Shown: piece by piece, positions 6,921 through 14,361 of the stretch
How positions within the stretch are numbered: position 1 is the stretch's first letter
How the letters are laid out: every line of letters begins with the position of its first letter
Origin: Patescibacteria group bacterium
GTDB lineage: Bacteria > Patescibacteriota > Minisyncoccia > Phycocordibacterales > CSBR16-119
Reading direction: 5' to 3'
Length of the DNA: 49,964 nucleotides
Assembly (NCBI GenBank): GCA_030917865.1
Contig: JAUPTX010000006.1
Coordinates: forward strand, 1-49,964
Position numbers and translations under genes: made by a program
Notes under the pieces: generated by a model
The model's database searches: none
Told to the model about the DNA's origin: nothing
Seen by the model: only the letters and a program-made list of their open reading frames with translations

Positions 6921-7952
6921 ATGAATAAAAAAATAAACGTAGCTATAAATGGTTTTGGTAGGATCGGTAGAGCCTTTTTGCGTGTTGCGATGGTGAGACC
7001 AGAAATAAACGTTGTTGCTATAAACGATCTTGGTGATATTGAAAATCTGGCCTATCTTTTTAAATATGATACTACATACGGAGCATCACCTTTTGATGTT
7101 TATGTAAAAGACGGAAGCATATTTGTTGATGAACACGAGATAAAATGTTTTGCAAATGCTAAACCAGAAGAGTTGCCTTGGAAAGATTTAAATATTGATG
7201 TTGTTGTTGAGTCTACTGGATTTTTCACAAGTTTTGACAAAGCTAAAGCGCACTTAGATGGTGGGGCAAAACGTGTTGTTATTTCAGCGCCGGCAAAAGG
7301 TGAAGCTGTGCCAGGTATTGAATCTGCAACAGTTCTTATGGGTATAAATGATGACAAGCTTGCTACATGTCAGATAACTTCAAATGCTTCTTGTACTACA
7401 AACTCTGCGAGTCCAATAATGGCGATACTTGATGAAAAAATTGGTATTGAGAAAGCTATTTTGAACACTGTACACGCATATACCGCTTCTCAGTCTATTG
7501 TTGACGGTCCAAACAAAAAAGATTTTCGTGAAGGTCGTGCTGCTGCACAGAATATCGTACCTAGTTCTACCGGCGCAGCTATTGCTGTGACAAAAGCTCT
7601 ACCAAATCTCTCTGGAAAATTCGACGGTGTTTCGATGCGTGTGCCTGTGGTTGCAGGATCTATTGCAGACATAACTTTTATATCAAAAAGACCAACAACA
7701 ACAGAAGAGGTTAATAAAATTTTAGAAGAAGCAGCAGAAGATCCTCGTTGGGACGGTATTTTTACTGCGACAAAAGAACAAATAGTTTCTTCAGATATTA
7801 TTGGCTCTCGCTATGCATCTATTGCGGACCTTTTGATGACACGCGTTGTGGACGGTAATTTAGTTAAGGTTTTGGCTTGGTATGACAACGAAATGGGTTA
7901 TACGCATACGCTGGTTAAACATGTGATAAAATTAGGGGGTAATATAAAATAG
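6921..7952 (+). CDS. gap: Glyceraldehyde-3-phosphate dehydrogenase, type I
   Basis: A 343-aa GAPDH that oxidises glyceraldehyde 3-phosphate to 1,3-bisphosphoglycerate with NAD(P). The Rossmann motif INGFGRIGR is at the N-terminus. The active site SNASCTTN places the catalytic Cys at residue 158, the base His is in HAYTASQ, and the C-terminal WYDNEMGY signature is present. The adenine-side acidic residue appears in AINDLGD near residue 36. It is the first recognised enzyme in a run of central carbon genes (gap, rpiB, fba, rpe, transketolase). Confidence 0.97.
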   Translation: MNKKINVAINGFGRIGRAFLRVAMVRPEINVVAINDLGDIENLAYLFKYDTTYGASPFDVYVKDGSIFVDEHEIKCFANAKPEELPWKDLNIDVVVESTGFFTSFDKAKAHLDGGAKRVVISAPAKGEAVPGIESATVLMGINDDKLATCQITSNASCTTNSASPIMAILDEKIGIEKAILNTVHAYTASQSIVDGPNKKDFREGRAAAQNIVPSSTGAAIAVTKALPNLSGKFDGVSMRVPVVAGSIADITFISKRPTTTEEVNKILEEAAEDPRWDGIFTATKEQIVSSDIIGSRYASIADLLMTRVVDGNLVKVLAWYDNEMGYTHTLVKHVIKLGGNIK

Positions 7953-7954
7953 AT

Positions 7955-8071
7955 ATGATCACAGCAATTTTTATAATTTTAAAGCTTCTAGGATACATCG
8001 GATTTTCTTGGTGGTGGATTTTAGCAACACTTGTATTGGATAGATTAATTTTAAGAAGGGGTAAAAAATAG
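7955..8071 (+). CDS. 38-aa membrane mini-protein
   Basis: A short frame begins 2 nt after the gap stop codon (ATG 7955, TAG 8069-8071). It encodes one or two hydrophobic stretches (ITAIFIILKLLGYIGF and WWWILATLVLDRLIL) and a basic end RRGKK. Spacing and codon use fit the surrounding genes, which supports translation. Unknown function. Confidence 0.5.
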   Translation: MITAIFIILKLLGYIGFSWWWILATLVLDRLILRRGKK

Positions 8072-8075
8072 GCTT

Positions 8076-8207
8076 ATGATGAAAGGAGCTCCATTAAACG
8101 AAAAAAACGAAAGAGGTTTTATAATAGATAGAGGAGATATGACAGAAGACGAGCTTCTTTTAGCTGTTAAAAAACGAAGGGAAAAGAGAAAGGGTTTAAA
8201 AAATTAG
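8076..8207 (+). CDS. 43-aa charged mini-protein
   Basis: ATG 8076 lies 4 nt after the previous stop. The product is hydrophilic, with FIIDRGDMTEDELLLAVKKR followed by a Lys/Arg-rich tail. The tight packing between two other small frames suggests a real gene in the gap-rpiB operon. Unknown function; a neighbouring second ATG (8079) is an equally possible start. Confidence 0.5.
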   Translation: MMKGAPLNEKNERGFIIDRGDMTEDELLLAVKKRREKRKGLKN

Positions 8208-8225
8208 AAATTTAGTAATACGCTT

Positions 8226-8642
8226 ATGTTTGAGAAATGGTTTGGAGGAAAAAAGAAATTAGAAGGTATTAATTCTGATAAAAATTCTATGCAAGGGGTT
8301 GCCCATTTCGATGGAACTAAGACAGAAAAAGATTTATTAGGAGATGAAAATGATTATTTACAAGATGAATTTGATAAAAATGACTCGGTAAAAAAAGTAT
8401 CTGATTTAAGACAAAGAGATGCTCAAAATTTTGGAACAAACTGGAGAGAATCAAGTATGAAAGTTTCAAACGAAAGAAATCACCCAAAGCTTGGTGAAAA
8501 ACATTCAGATTGGAAGGAGAAAGAGCCGTTTGCGCTTGACCTTCCTGAAGACGACAAAACTTTAAATGAAAAACATTTAAATGCAATGGCTGAAAGATAT
8601 GACGACGAAGATGATTTTGAAGACATGGAAAAAGCTGCTTAA
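8226..8642 (+). CDS. Hypothetical hydrophilic, probably disordered protein
   Basis: A 138-aa protein rich in Asp, Glu, Lys and Asn with no hydrophobic core. It opens MFEKWFGGKKKLEG and ends in an acidic cluster (YDDEDDFEDMEKAA). No conserved domain is recognised. It sits 18 nt upstream of rpiB and is probably in the same transcript. Confidence 0.6.
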   Translation: MFEKWFGGKKKLEGINSDKNSMQGVAHFDGTKTEKDLLGDENDYLQDEFDKNDSVKKVSDLRQRDAQNFGTNWRESSMKVSNERNHPKLGEKHSDWKEKEPFALDLPEDDKTLNEKHLNAMAERYDDEDDFEDMEKAA

Positions 8643-8660
8643 TAATAATTTAAAACCAGG

Positions 8661-9116
8661 ATGAAAATATACATCGGAACAGATCATGCGGGGTTTAATA
8701 AGAAAGAAGAGCTTAAAAAATATTTAAGCGAGCTTGGCCATGAAGTGGTAGATAAAGGCGCATTTGAGTATGATAAAGATGATGATTATCCAGACTTTAT
8801 AGCTTTAGTGGCTGAAGGTGTGGTGGACGCTGGCCCAGAATCAGATGAAGAGGTTAGAGGTGTTATTTTGGGTGGGTCTGGACAGGGCGAAGCCATCGAA
8901 GCAAACAGATTGTTGGGTATACGAACAATTGTTTATTACGGCGGCAATCTTGAAATAGTGAAACTTGGCAGGGAACATAATGACGCAAATATTCTTTCTT
9001 TGGGTGCGCGTTTCGTTGATTTACTAGAAGCAAAAGATGCTGTTAAGTTATTTTTAGAAACTCCATTTTCTGGAGAAGAAAGGCATATTAGGAGAATTGT
9101 AAAGTTGGATAATTAA
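8661..9116 (+). CDS. rpiB: Ribose-5-phosphate isomerase B (RpiB/LacAB family)
   Basis: A 151-aa isomerase that would interconvert ribose 5-phosphate and ribulose 5-phosphate. The N-terminal IGTDHAGFNKKEELKKYL is typical. In place of the catalytic Cys of E. coli RpiB (CGTG) it has GGSGQGEAIEANR, the arrangement known from mycobacterial RpiB, where a Glu in the same loop acts as base. Other family features are NDANILSLGAR and the C-terminal FLETPFSGEERHIRRI. An insert DDDYPDF is also normal. It lies upstream of repeat copy A. Confidence 0.9.
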   Translation: MKIYIGTDHAGFNKKEELKKYLSELGHEVVDKGAFEYDKDDDYPDFIALVAEGVVDAGPESDEEVRGVILGGSGQGEAIEANRLLGIRTIVYYGGNLEIVKLGREHNDANILSLGARFVDLLEAKDAVKLFLETPFSGEERHIRRIVKLDN

Positions 9117-9123
9117 AAACTTC

Positions 9124-9333
9124 TTTACTTTTGCCTTGAAGCAAAAGTAACAAAAGTTCAAGACCTAATTAAATATTGCTTAAAATAATAGATTTTAAGC
9201 CAAGAAAATGATGAACTCGTCAGAAAAAGAAGTGTCTATACACTTCTTTTTCTGACTTCAAACAGCATCATTTTCTAAGGCAAAATACTATTATTTTTGA
9301 TTCGCAATATTTAAAACGGTCGAAATCTCTTCG
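9124..9333. repeat. Structured intergenic element, copy A
   Basis: This 210-nt element shares constant parts with copy B (30962-31150). The 5' block 9124-9164 is identical in both copies over 41 nt and forms a 10-bp hairpin (9125-9134 with 9141-9150) whose loop CTTGAA is complementary to TTCAAG at 9157-9162. A nested palindrome follows: 9169-9179 with 9304-9314, 9182-9191 with 9288-9297, 9192-9196 with 9282-9286, 9203-9213 with 9266-9276, and 9219-9235 with 9240-9256 around a CTAT loop. The internal loop AACTC / TTCAAACAG and the 3' motif AATCTCTTCG (9324-9333) are constant. It fills most of the 376-nt gap between rpiB and fba. Confidence 0.9.
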
Positions 9334-9410
9334 TTTATTGTTTATTATTTTTTATCTCGTTGTGACGGGGCGAGCGGTGTTCTCGTGTAAGGTCGGAAGA
9401 TTTTAGTTCT

Positions 9411-9451
9411 AAAACAATACCTTACGGCATTGTTTTATTTTATGTTAAAAT
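9411..9451 (+). terminator. Terminator followed at once by extended -10 box
   Basis: An imperfect hairpin (9411-9421 with 9426-9436) ends in a T-rich tract, and TGT-TAAAAT follows at 9443-9451. The 30 nt 9422-9451 recur with one mismatch at 10514-10543. As promoter for fba it would give a leader of about 35 nt, so fba may instead use a nearer, weaker site. Confidence 0.65.
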
Positions 9452-9492
9452 GAAATTATTCGTTTATTAACAAATATTTATATCTAAAATTC

Positions 9493-10497
9493 ATGGATCA
9501 CATTGAAATAGAAAAACTTAAAAGTACAGTTTCAAAAATGATGATAGATGGTAAGGGTGTTTTGGCTGCTGACGAAAGTACAAAAAGCTGTAATGCTCGT
9601 TTCCAATCTTTAGGAATTCCTGAAACAGAAGAAGAAAGAAGACGATGGAGAGAGCTTCTTTTATGTGCTCCGGGAATGGAAGAATATGTTAGTGGTGTGA
9701 TTCTTTACGATGAAACAATTCGTCAGTCTGATAGCGACGGAAAACTTTTTACAGAAATTTTAAAAGAAAAAGGAGTACTTATTGGTATAAAGGTTGATGA
9801 AGGTTTACAAGATTATATAGGTCACACAGGAGAGACTGTAACTATGGGACTTAATGGTTTGCCAGCTAGGGTTCAAGAATATAAATCTCTTGGAGCTACT
9901 TTTGCTAAATGGCGAGCTGCTTTCAAAATTAGTGAATTTACCCCTACAGACGATGCAATACGTGAAAATGCAGAGCTGCTCGCAAGATACGCTGTGATAT
10001 GCCAAGAGCATGATATTGTACCAATGGTAGAACCAGAAGTTCTGTTAGATGGCACACACGATATTGAAAAAGCTAAAGAGGTTACTACAAAAGTTTTAAA
10101 AGGACTTTTCGAAAGCTTGGCGAAACATCACGTGCATTTAGATGGACTTATACTTAAAACCAGCATGGTTTTATCTGGAAAAGATTCTGAAAATAGAGCC
10201 GACGCTAAAACTGTCGGTGAATATACAGTAAATGTTTTGAAAGAATGTGTGCCAGCTGAAGTTGGCGGAGTTGTATTTTTGTCTGGTGGTCAAACACCTG
10301 ACGAAGCAACTGAAAACTTTAATGAAATCGCAAAACACGAGCCACTGCCTTGGAAGATTGCCTTCTCTTTTTCTCGGGCTATTCAAAATGATGCATTGGC
10401 TACTTGGGCCGGGAAGTCTTCAAATATAGATTTGGCGAGAGAGGCTTATATGGAAAGATTGAAGAATAATAGCTTGGCTGATAAGGGGCTTTTGTAA
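9493..10497 (+). CDS. fba: Fructose-bisphosphate aldolase, class I
   Basis: A 334-aa Schiff-base aldolase of the animal/plant-like class I type, cleaving fructose 1,6-bisphosphate to two triose phosphates. Diagnostic parts are KGVLAADESTKSCNARF near residues 21-37, GVLIGIKVDEGL near 91-102, FAKWRAAFKI near 137-146, MVEPEVLLDGTHD near 178-190, and DGLILKTSMVLSG, in which Lys222 is the expected Schiff-base lysine. SGGQTPDEATENFNEI and PWKIAFSFSRAIQ complete the pattern. No phosphofructokinase of the classical type is visible here, so it may work in either direction together with transketolase. Confidence 0.95.
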   Translation: MDHIEIEKLKSTVSKMMIDGKGVLAADESTKSCNARFQSLGIPETEEERRRWRELLLCAPGMEEYVSGVILYDETIRQSDSDGKLFTEILKEKGVLIGIKVDEGLQDYIGHTGETVTMGLNGLPARVQEYKSLGATFAKWRAAFKISEFTPTDDAIRENAELLARYAVICQEHDIVPMVEPEVLLDGTHDIEKAKEVTTKVLKGLFESLAKHHVHLDGLILKTSMVLSGKDSENRADAKTVGEYTVNVLKECVPAEVGGVVFLSGGQTPDEATENFNEIAKHEPLPWKIAFSFSRAIQNDALATWAGKSSNIDLAREAYMERLKNNSLADKGLL

Positions 10498-10533
10498 AAA
10501 ATAAAACAACGCTTTACGGCGTTGTTTTATTTT
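10498..10533 (+). terminator. Terminator after fba
   Basis: A perfect 15-bp stem (10498-10512 with 10519-10533) ends in TTTTATTTT. Its right half and the following promoter repeat the sequence at 9422-9451. Confidence 0.9.
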
Positions 10534-10534
10534 A

Positions 10535-10543
10535 TGTTAAAAT
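10535..10543 (+). promoter_or_regulatory. Extended -10 box TGTTAAAAT before rpe
   Basis: TGT-TAAAAT ends 6 nt before the ATG at 10550, in direct contact with the fba terminator. Confidence 0.65.
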
Positions 10544-10549
10544 ATTTTT

Positions 10550-11233
10550 ATGACAGAAATAATTCCGGCGATAATGCCAAAAAATTTAGAAGACTTAAAA
10601 GAAAAAGCAGAAGCTGTTTATTCGCATGTAAAAACAATTCAGCTAGATCTTATGGATGGGGAATACGTCGAAGCGAAAACTTGGCCATTTTTCCCAAAAG
10701 ACAAATCCGAAGTCGAAGAAATTTTGCGAGGCAAAGCTTTACCTTTTGCAGAATCTGTTTCTTATGAGCTGGACCTTATGGTTTTAAACCCCGAGAACGA
10801 TTTGAAAAAATATTTTGCATTTAGACCTTCTAGGATTATCTTTCACGCTCGGTCAATAGAAAACCACACTAAATTTATCGAAACACTTTCAAAATACAGA
10901 AATGAAAACGAAGAAGTTGAAATCGGCGTGGCGATAATTGCTACGGAGGATTTGAATTATGCAGATGATATGATTCGCAATACTGACTTTGTGCAGATTA
11001 TGGGAATAGAACAAATCGGCAAACAGGGCGAGGCTTTCGACGAAAGAGTTTTTGCACAAATAAAAAATCTAAAAAATATTTATCCTAATGTTATAATCAG
11101 CATAGATGGAGGAGTTAATCTAGAAAATGCAAAAAGACTAAAAGATGCCGGAGTAGACAGACTTGTTTCTGGGTCAACGATTTTTAACTCGGAGAATAAA
11201 GAAGAGGTTATAAGTAAATTAAGAAATGAATAA
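10550..11233 (+). CDS. rpe: Ribulose-phosphate 3-epimerase family protein
   Basis: A 227-aa TIM-barrel protein resembling Rpe, which interconverts ribulose 5-phosphate and xylulose 5-phosphate. Matching elements are EIIPAIMP at strand 1, IQLDLMDGEYV (usual HLDVMDG), IIFHARS (usual VHAE), VQIMGIEQIGKQGE (usual VNPGFGGQ) and ISIDGGVNLENAKRLKDAGVDRLVSGSTIF. The first metal-ligand His is replaced (LDLMDG) and the usual PGFGGQ loop is diverged, so it is a distant member and the exact substrate is less certain. It overlaps the transketolase gene by 8 nt, which supports a pentose-phosphate role. Confidence 0.75.
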   Translation: MTEIIPAIMPKNLEDLKEKAEAVYSHVKTIQLDLMDGEYVEAKTWPFFPKDKSEVEEILRGKALPFAESVSYELDLMVLNPENDLKKYFAFRPSRIIFHARSIENHTKFIETLSKYRNENEEVEIGVAIIATEDLNYADDMIRNTDFVQIMGIEQIGKQGEAFDERVFAQIKNLKNIYPNVIISIDGGVNLENAKRLKDAGVDRLVSGSTIFNSENKEEVISKLRNE

Positions 11234-12089
11234 TTTAACTCCACAAAAAGAAAAAGAGTTAATGCTAAAAGCGAATGATATTCGCCAAAGTATTGTTGAT
11301 ATGCTCGAAGACGCTGGTTCTGGGCACACAGCGGGGCCACTTGGTATGACAGACATCTTCACAGCTTTCTATTTCCATATTTTAAATCATGATCCAAAAC
11401 ACCCAGACTGGAGCGAGCGCGACAGACTAATACTTTCAAACGGACACATCGTGCCGGTGCGTTATGCGACTATGGCTCACGCCGGATATTTCCCTCTAGA
11501 AGAACTAAAGACTCTGCGAAAATTTAAATCTCGCCTACAAGGTCACCCAGAAAGAGAAAAGCTCCCAGGACTAGAAACGACGTCTGGACCACTCGGCTCA
11601 GGGCTCTCACAAGCTGCTGGGATAGCTTACGCCGCGCGTATGGACGGCAAGAAGTTCAAAGTATATTGCTGTATGTCAGACGGAGAAATGCAAGCAGGGA
11701 ATATTTGGGAAGCGGCGATGTTTGCTGGCGCGAACAAGCTTTCAAACCTTATCGGCGTGATAGACAGAAACAATATTCAGATAAACGGGATGACAGAAAA
11801 TGTAATGCCGGTAGAGCCACTGGCTGACAAATGGCGAGCTTTTGGTTGGCACGTGCTCGAAATCGACGGACATAATATGGAAGCGATAGTGGACGCGGTG
11901 TCAGAAGCGCACGCAATTTTCGAAAAACCTGTGATGATAATAGCGCACACTATCCCAGGAAAGGGAATTAAAGAAATAGAATACGACTTCGAGTGGCACG
12001 GAAAACCACCAACAAAAGAAGAAGAACAAAAGTTTTTAAAAGAGCTTAGGACGATGAGAGGGCAGATTGAAGATAGTCATAGTGAATAA
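11226..12089 (+). CDS. Transketolase, N-terminal (TPP-binding) subunit
   Basis: A 287-aa protein corresponding to the first half of transketolase. It contains the TPP-related motifs SGHTAGPLGMTDIFTAFYF, RDRLILSNGH, TSGPLGSGLSQAAGIAYAARM and MSDGEMQAGNIWEAAMFAGANKLSNLIGVIDRNN (GDG-type motif with SDGE and NN). PGKGIKEIE follows in the last third. The C-terminal half is a separate gene at 12649, with two small genes between. Such split transketolases are common in bacteria and archaea. Together they shuttle two-carbon units between sugar phosphates. Confidence 0.93.
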   Translation: MNNLTPQKEKELMLKANDIRQSIVDMLEDAGSGHTAGPLGMTDIFTAFYFHILNHDPKHPDWSERDRLILSNGHIVPVRYATMAHAGYFPLEELKTLRKFKSRLQGHPEREKLPGLETTSGPLGSGLSQAAGIAYAARMDGKKFKVYCCMSDGEMQAGNIWEAAMFAGANKLSNLIGVIDRNNIQINGMTENVMPVEPLADKWRAFGWHVLEIDGHNMEAIVDAVSEAHAIFEKPVMIIAHTIPGKGIKEIEYDFEWHGKPPTKEEEQKFLKELRTMRGQIEDSHSE

Positions 12090-12090
12090 T

Positions 12091-12411
12091 ATGTCACAAG
12101 TAAAACTAATAAAAATTAAATTAAAAGAGAATGGTAAACAAATTTGGCTTGATTGGTCAGATGAACTTATGAGACGAAAAGAAGAAGTTTTAGCTACTCT
12201 TAAAAATGAAAAGGTTTTATCAGAATCTTGTTTTTTGTCTGAAGACGAAGAATATGTTTATTATTTTATGGAAGCGGAAGATTTTGATTTGGCAAAAGAA
12301 GCTGTAAAAAATAATCCACATCCGATAGATTTAGACCACCAAAAGGCAAAGCAAGGAAGTTTTGCAGAAGGAAAACCTTTGAAATGTTTATTTCATTTTG
12401 AGAATAGATAA
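12091..12411 (+). CDS. DUF6176 family protein
   Basis: A 106-aa protein, start taken at ATG 12091 (MSQVKLIKIK) directly after the transketolase stop; an upstream in-frame ATG would lie inside that gene. The order LKENGKQIWLDWSDELMRRKEEVLATLKNEKV, CFLSEDEEYVYYFMEAEDF, HPIDLDHQKAK and a final LKCLFHFEN is what I recall of DUF6176, a small alpha/beta family without known function. It separates the two transketolase genes and is probably co-transcribed with them. Confidence 0.75.
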   Translation: MSQVKLIKIKLKENGKQIWLDWSDELMRRKEEVLATLKNEKVLSESCFLSEDEEYVYYFMEAEDFDLAKEAVKNNPHPIDLDHQKAKQGSFAEGKPLKCLFHFENR

Positions 12412-12413
12412 TA

Positions 12414-12647
12414 ATGAAATATTTTATTCAAATTTTAGGATGGCTTGGGGTAGTGATGATTTTGTCTGCGTATTTTATGGTGACATTTTCTTTTTTATCT
12501 CCACAAAACCTATCCTATCCCTTACTTAATATTTTCGGATCGATTTTTGTTTTAATCGAAACTTTTCACAAGAAAGATTATCAACCAGCTTTTCTAAATA
12601 TTATCTGGGCGATTATTGGTATAATAGGTTTATTAAGAATTTTTTAA
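12414..12647 (+). CDS. Small 3-TM membrane protein (CBU_0592-like)
   Basis: A 77-aa protein with three hydrophobic helices: FIQILGWLGVVMILSAYFMV, LLNIFGSIFVLIETF and FLNIIWAIIGIIGLLRIF. The GWLGVxxILxAYF and NIIWxxIGIxGL patterns match the CBU_0592 type of small membrane protein. Start codon is 2 nt after the previous stop and its own stop is 1 nt before the next start, so it is clearly inside the transketolase operon. Function unknown. Confidence 0.7.
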   Translation: MKYFIQILGWLGVVMILSAYFMVTFSFLSPQNLSYPLLNIFGSIFVLIETFHKKDYQPAFLNIIWAIIGIIGLLRIF

Positions 12648-12648
12648 A

Positions 12649-13650
12649 ATGCTAAACGAAAATTTAAAATTAAATAGCAATGTTTTTGAGCCAAGTAAGC
12701 TTGAGCAGATTCCTACTCGAGATGGATTTGGTCATGGGCTTGTGGATGCAGGGCAGGCGGATCAAAAGGTCGTCGCTCTTTGTGCGGACTTGGCAGAGTC
12801 TACTCGCGCGCATTGGTTCCGCGAAAAGTTTCCTGAAAGGTATGTAGAGCTCGGTGTTGCAGAGCAGAACCTGGCTACAGTGGCTTCTGGTATGGCAAGC
12901 TACGGGAAAATCCCTTTTATAATGTCTTATGCAACTTTTTCTCCTGGAAGAAGTAACGAGCAAGTCCGCACCACCATAGCTATAAACGACGTGCCGGTTA
13001 AAATTGTCGGTTGCCATGCTGGGCTTTCTGTGGGTCCTGACGGTGCGACTCACCAAGCTCTCGAAGACATCGCTTTAATGCGAGTTTTGCCAAACATGAC
13101 GGTGATTGTCCCATCAGATGCAGAAGAAGCCTACAAAGCAACACTTGCGATAGCAAAAAGTGGCAAGCCTGCATATATTCGTTTGGGTCGTGATAAAGCT
13201 CCTGTCTTTATGACCAAAGAAACTCCTTTTGAGATAGGGAAGGCGCAGATTTTATATAAATCAAAAAATCCGCAAGTGGTTATCGTGGCTTGTGGTGCGC
13301 TGGTTCATAATTCGCTTTTGGCTGCACATGAGTTAGAAAAAGAAGGCCTCGGCACAGCTGTGGTTAACATGGCAACTATAAAGCCTTTTGATAAATCAAT
13401 CCTACCTTTTATAAAAGAAATAGGCGCACTGGTATCGGCAGAGGAGCATCAAGTGGCTGGAGGACTCGGAAGCGCTTTCTCAGAGGAAATGGCGAAGTTT
13501 TTCCCAGTACCACAGGAATTTATCGGCGTGCATGATAGATACGGACAAACAGGTAACACAAAAGAACTTTTTGCAGAATACGGACTTGATACCCAACATA
13601 TAAAGCTCGCAGTTAAAAAAGTTTTTAAAAGGAAGAATGGAGCCCGATAG
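12649..13650 (+). CDS. Transketolase, C-terminal subunit
   Basis: A 333-aa protein equal to the pyrimidine-binding and C-terminal halves of transketolase. It shows ADLAESTRAHWFREKFPERYVELGVAEQNLATVASGMA, in which Glu in GVAEQN is the TPP-activating residue, then ATFSPGRSNEQVRTTIAINDVPVKIVGCHAGLSVGPDGATHQALEDIALMRVLPNMTVIVPSDAEE and a C-terminal domain with VVNMATIKPFD and HQVAGGLGSAFSE. It partners the 11226-12089 product. The 3' end lies within a long imperfect hairpin. Confidence 0.93.
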   Translation: MLNENLKLNSNVFEPSKLEQIPTRDGFGHGLVDAGQADQKVVALCADLAESTRAHWFREKFPERYVELGVAEQNLATVASGMASYGKIPFIMSYATFSPGRSNEQVRTTIAINDVPVKIVGCHAGLSVGPDGATHQALEDIALMRVLPNMTVIVPSDAEEAYKATLAIAKSGKPAYIRLGRDKAPVFMTKETPFEIGKAQILYKSKNPQVVIVACGALVHNSLLAAHELEKEGLGTAVVNMATIKPFDKSILPFIKEIGALVSAEEHQVAGGLGSAFSEEMAKFFPVPQEFIGVHDRYGQTGNTKELFAEYGLDTQHIKLAVKKVFKRKNGAR

Positions 13651-13688
13651 AGATTAGGTAAATTTAAAAATTTACTATCTCTAACGGG
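13643..13688. other. Imperfect hairpin spanning the transketolase stop codon
   Basis: CCCG (13643-13646) pairs with 13685-13688, AGAGAT (13649-13654) with 13677-13682, and TAAATTT (13659-13665) with 13668-13674. No T-run follows, so it is not a standard terminator; it may stabilise the 3' end. Confidence 0.5.
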
Positions 13689-13711
13689 ACAAAGCGAAAT
13701 AAAAAACTGTT

Positions 13712-13743
13712 AAACTAAAACCCGCGAATGCGGGTTTTAGTTT
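13712..13743. terminator. Bidirectional terminator
   Basis: A 14-bp perfect stem (13712-13725 with 13730-13743) with loop GAAT and A/T-rich ends stands between converging operons. The TAA of the minus-strand gene (13737-13739) is inside the stem. Confidence 0.9.
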
Positions 13744-14360
13744 TGATTAAAGTCGTATGTTTGATTGCCGACTGTTTTTTCTTCTCCAGGTATTTCTTTT
13801 CTGATTAAACCAGTCAACATTTCCATAATATTATCTATTTCTCCAAGCTGTTGATGTAACTGTATCATTTCAATTTCTTGTGTTTCAATATTTTTTCTTA
13901 GTCTTTCAATTCTATCTTCTACATTTCGCATCATTGTTTTCACAACAGAATTTCCTTCTTTTGACACTAATTCTTTCCAGTTTAAGTTCTTTGCTGATTG
14001 CTCTGCACCACTTTTGCTATATCTTAATTCATTTAAAATTATCTGTCTTTCTTTAATTTCTTCTTTAAGTTTCGCATATTTAATCCTAAGGTTATTAATT
14101 TTTTCAACCAACTCTTCATCTCTTATTATCTCTTCCCAGGATTGTTCATTTAAAATTTTTCCTTCTTTTCCTATAATTTTTCTTGTTTGTATTTGATTGT
14201 TTAATTCATCAATATAGTCTTCAGAAGAAACGTCACCTTTAATAGAAATATTTTCTTGGTCTTCTAGGGTATTTATAATATCAGCATCTGGCTCCACGAA
14301 AGATTCTCTTTCTGGTTTTAATTTTTTAAAAAAATCATCTTCCTGGTTAAATCTTTCCAT
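13737..14360 (-). CDS. Coiled-coil protein, paralogue of the next gene
   Basis: A 207-aa highly charged protein. It starts MERFNQEDDFFKKLKPERES and continues with long helical heptad-like stretches (EKINNLRIKYAKLKEEIKERQIILNEL, VEDRIERLRKNIETQEIEMIQLHQQLGEI). No membrane segment or catalytic motif is visible. The N-terminal pattern (RFN..., KxKPE) is shared with the protein at 14362-14859, suggesting an old duplication. One nucleotide separates the two genes. Function unknown. Confidence 0.65.
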   Translation of the reverse strand: MERFNQEDDFFKKLKPERESFVEPDADIINTLEDQENISIKGDVSSEDYIDELNNQIQTRKIIGKEGKILNEQSWEEIIRDEELVEKINNLRIKYAKLKEEIKERQIILNELRYSKSGAEQSAKNLNWKELVSKEGNSVVKTMMRNVEDRIERLRKNIETQEIEMIQLHQQLGEIDNIMEMLTGLIRKEIPGEEKTVGNQTYDFNQN

Positions 14361-14361
14361 A

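Noticed and set aside
9124-9333. Repeat copy A as an ordinary terminator or a CRISPR repeat
   Set aside because: The structure is far longer than a terminator, has constant unpaired motifs, and there is no repeat-spacer periodicity or cas gene.
9117-9492. A small protein gene in the rpiB-fba gap
   Set aside because: No frame has a start with a promoter or a plausible sequence; the palindromic structure accounts for most of the stretch.
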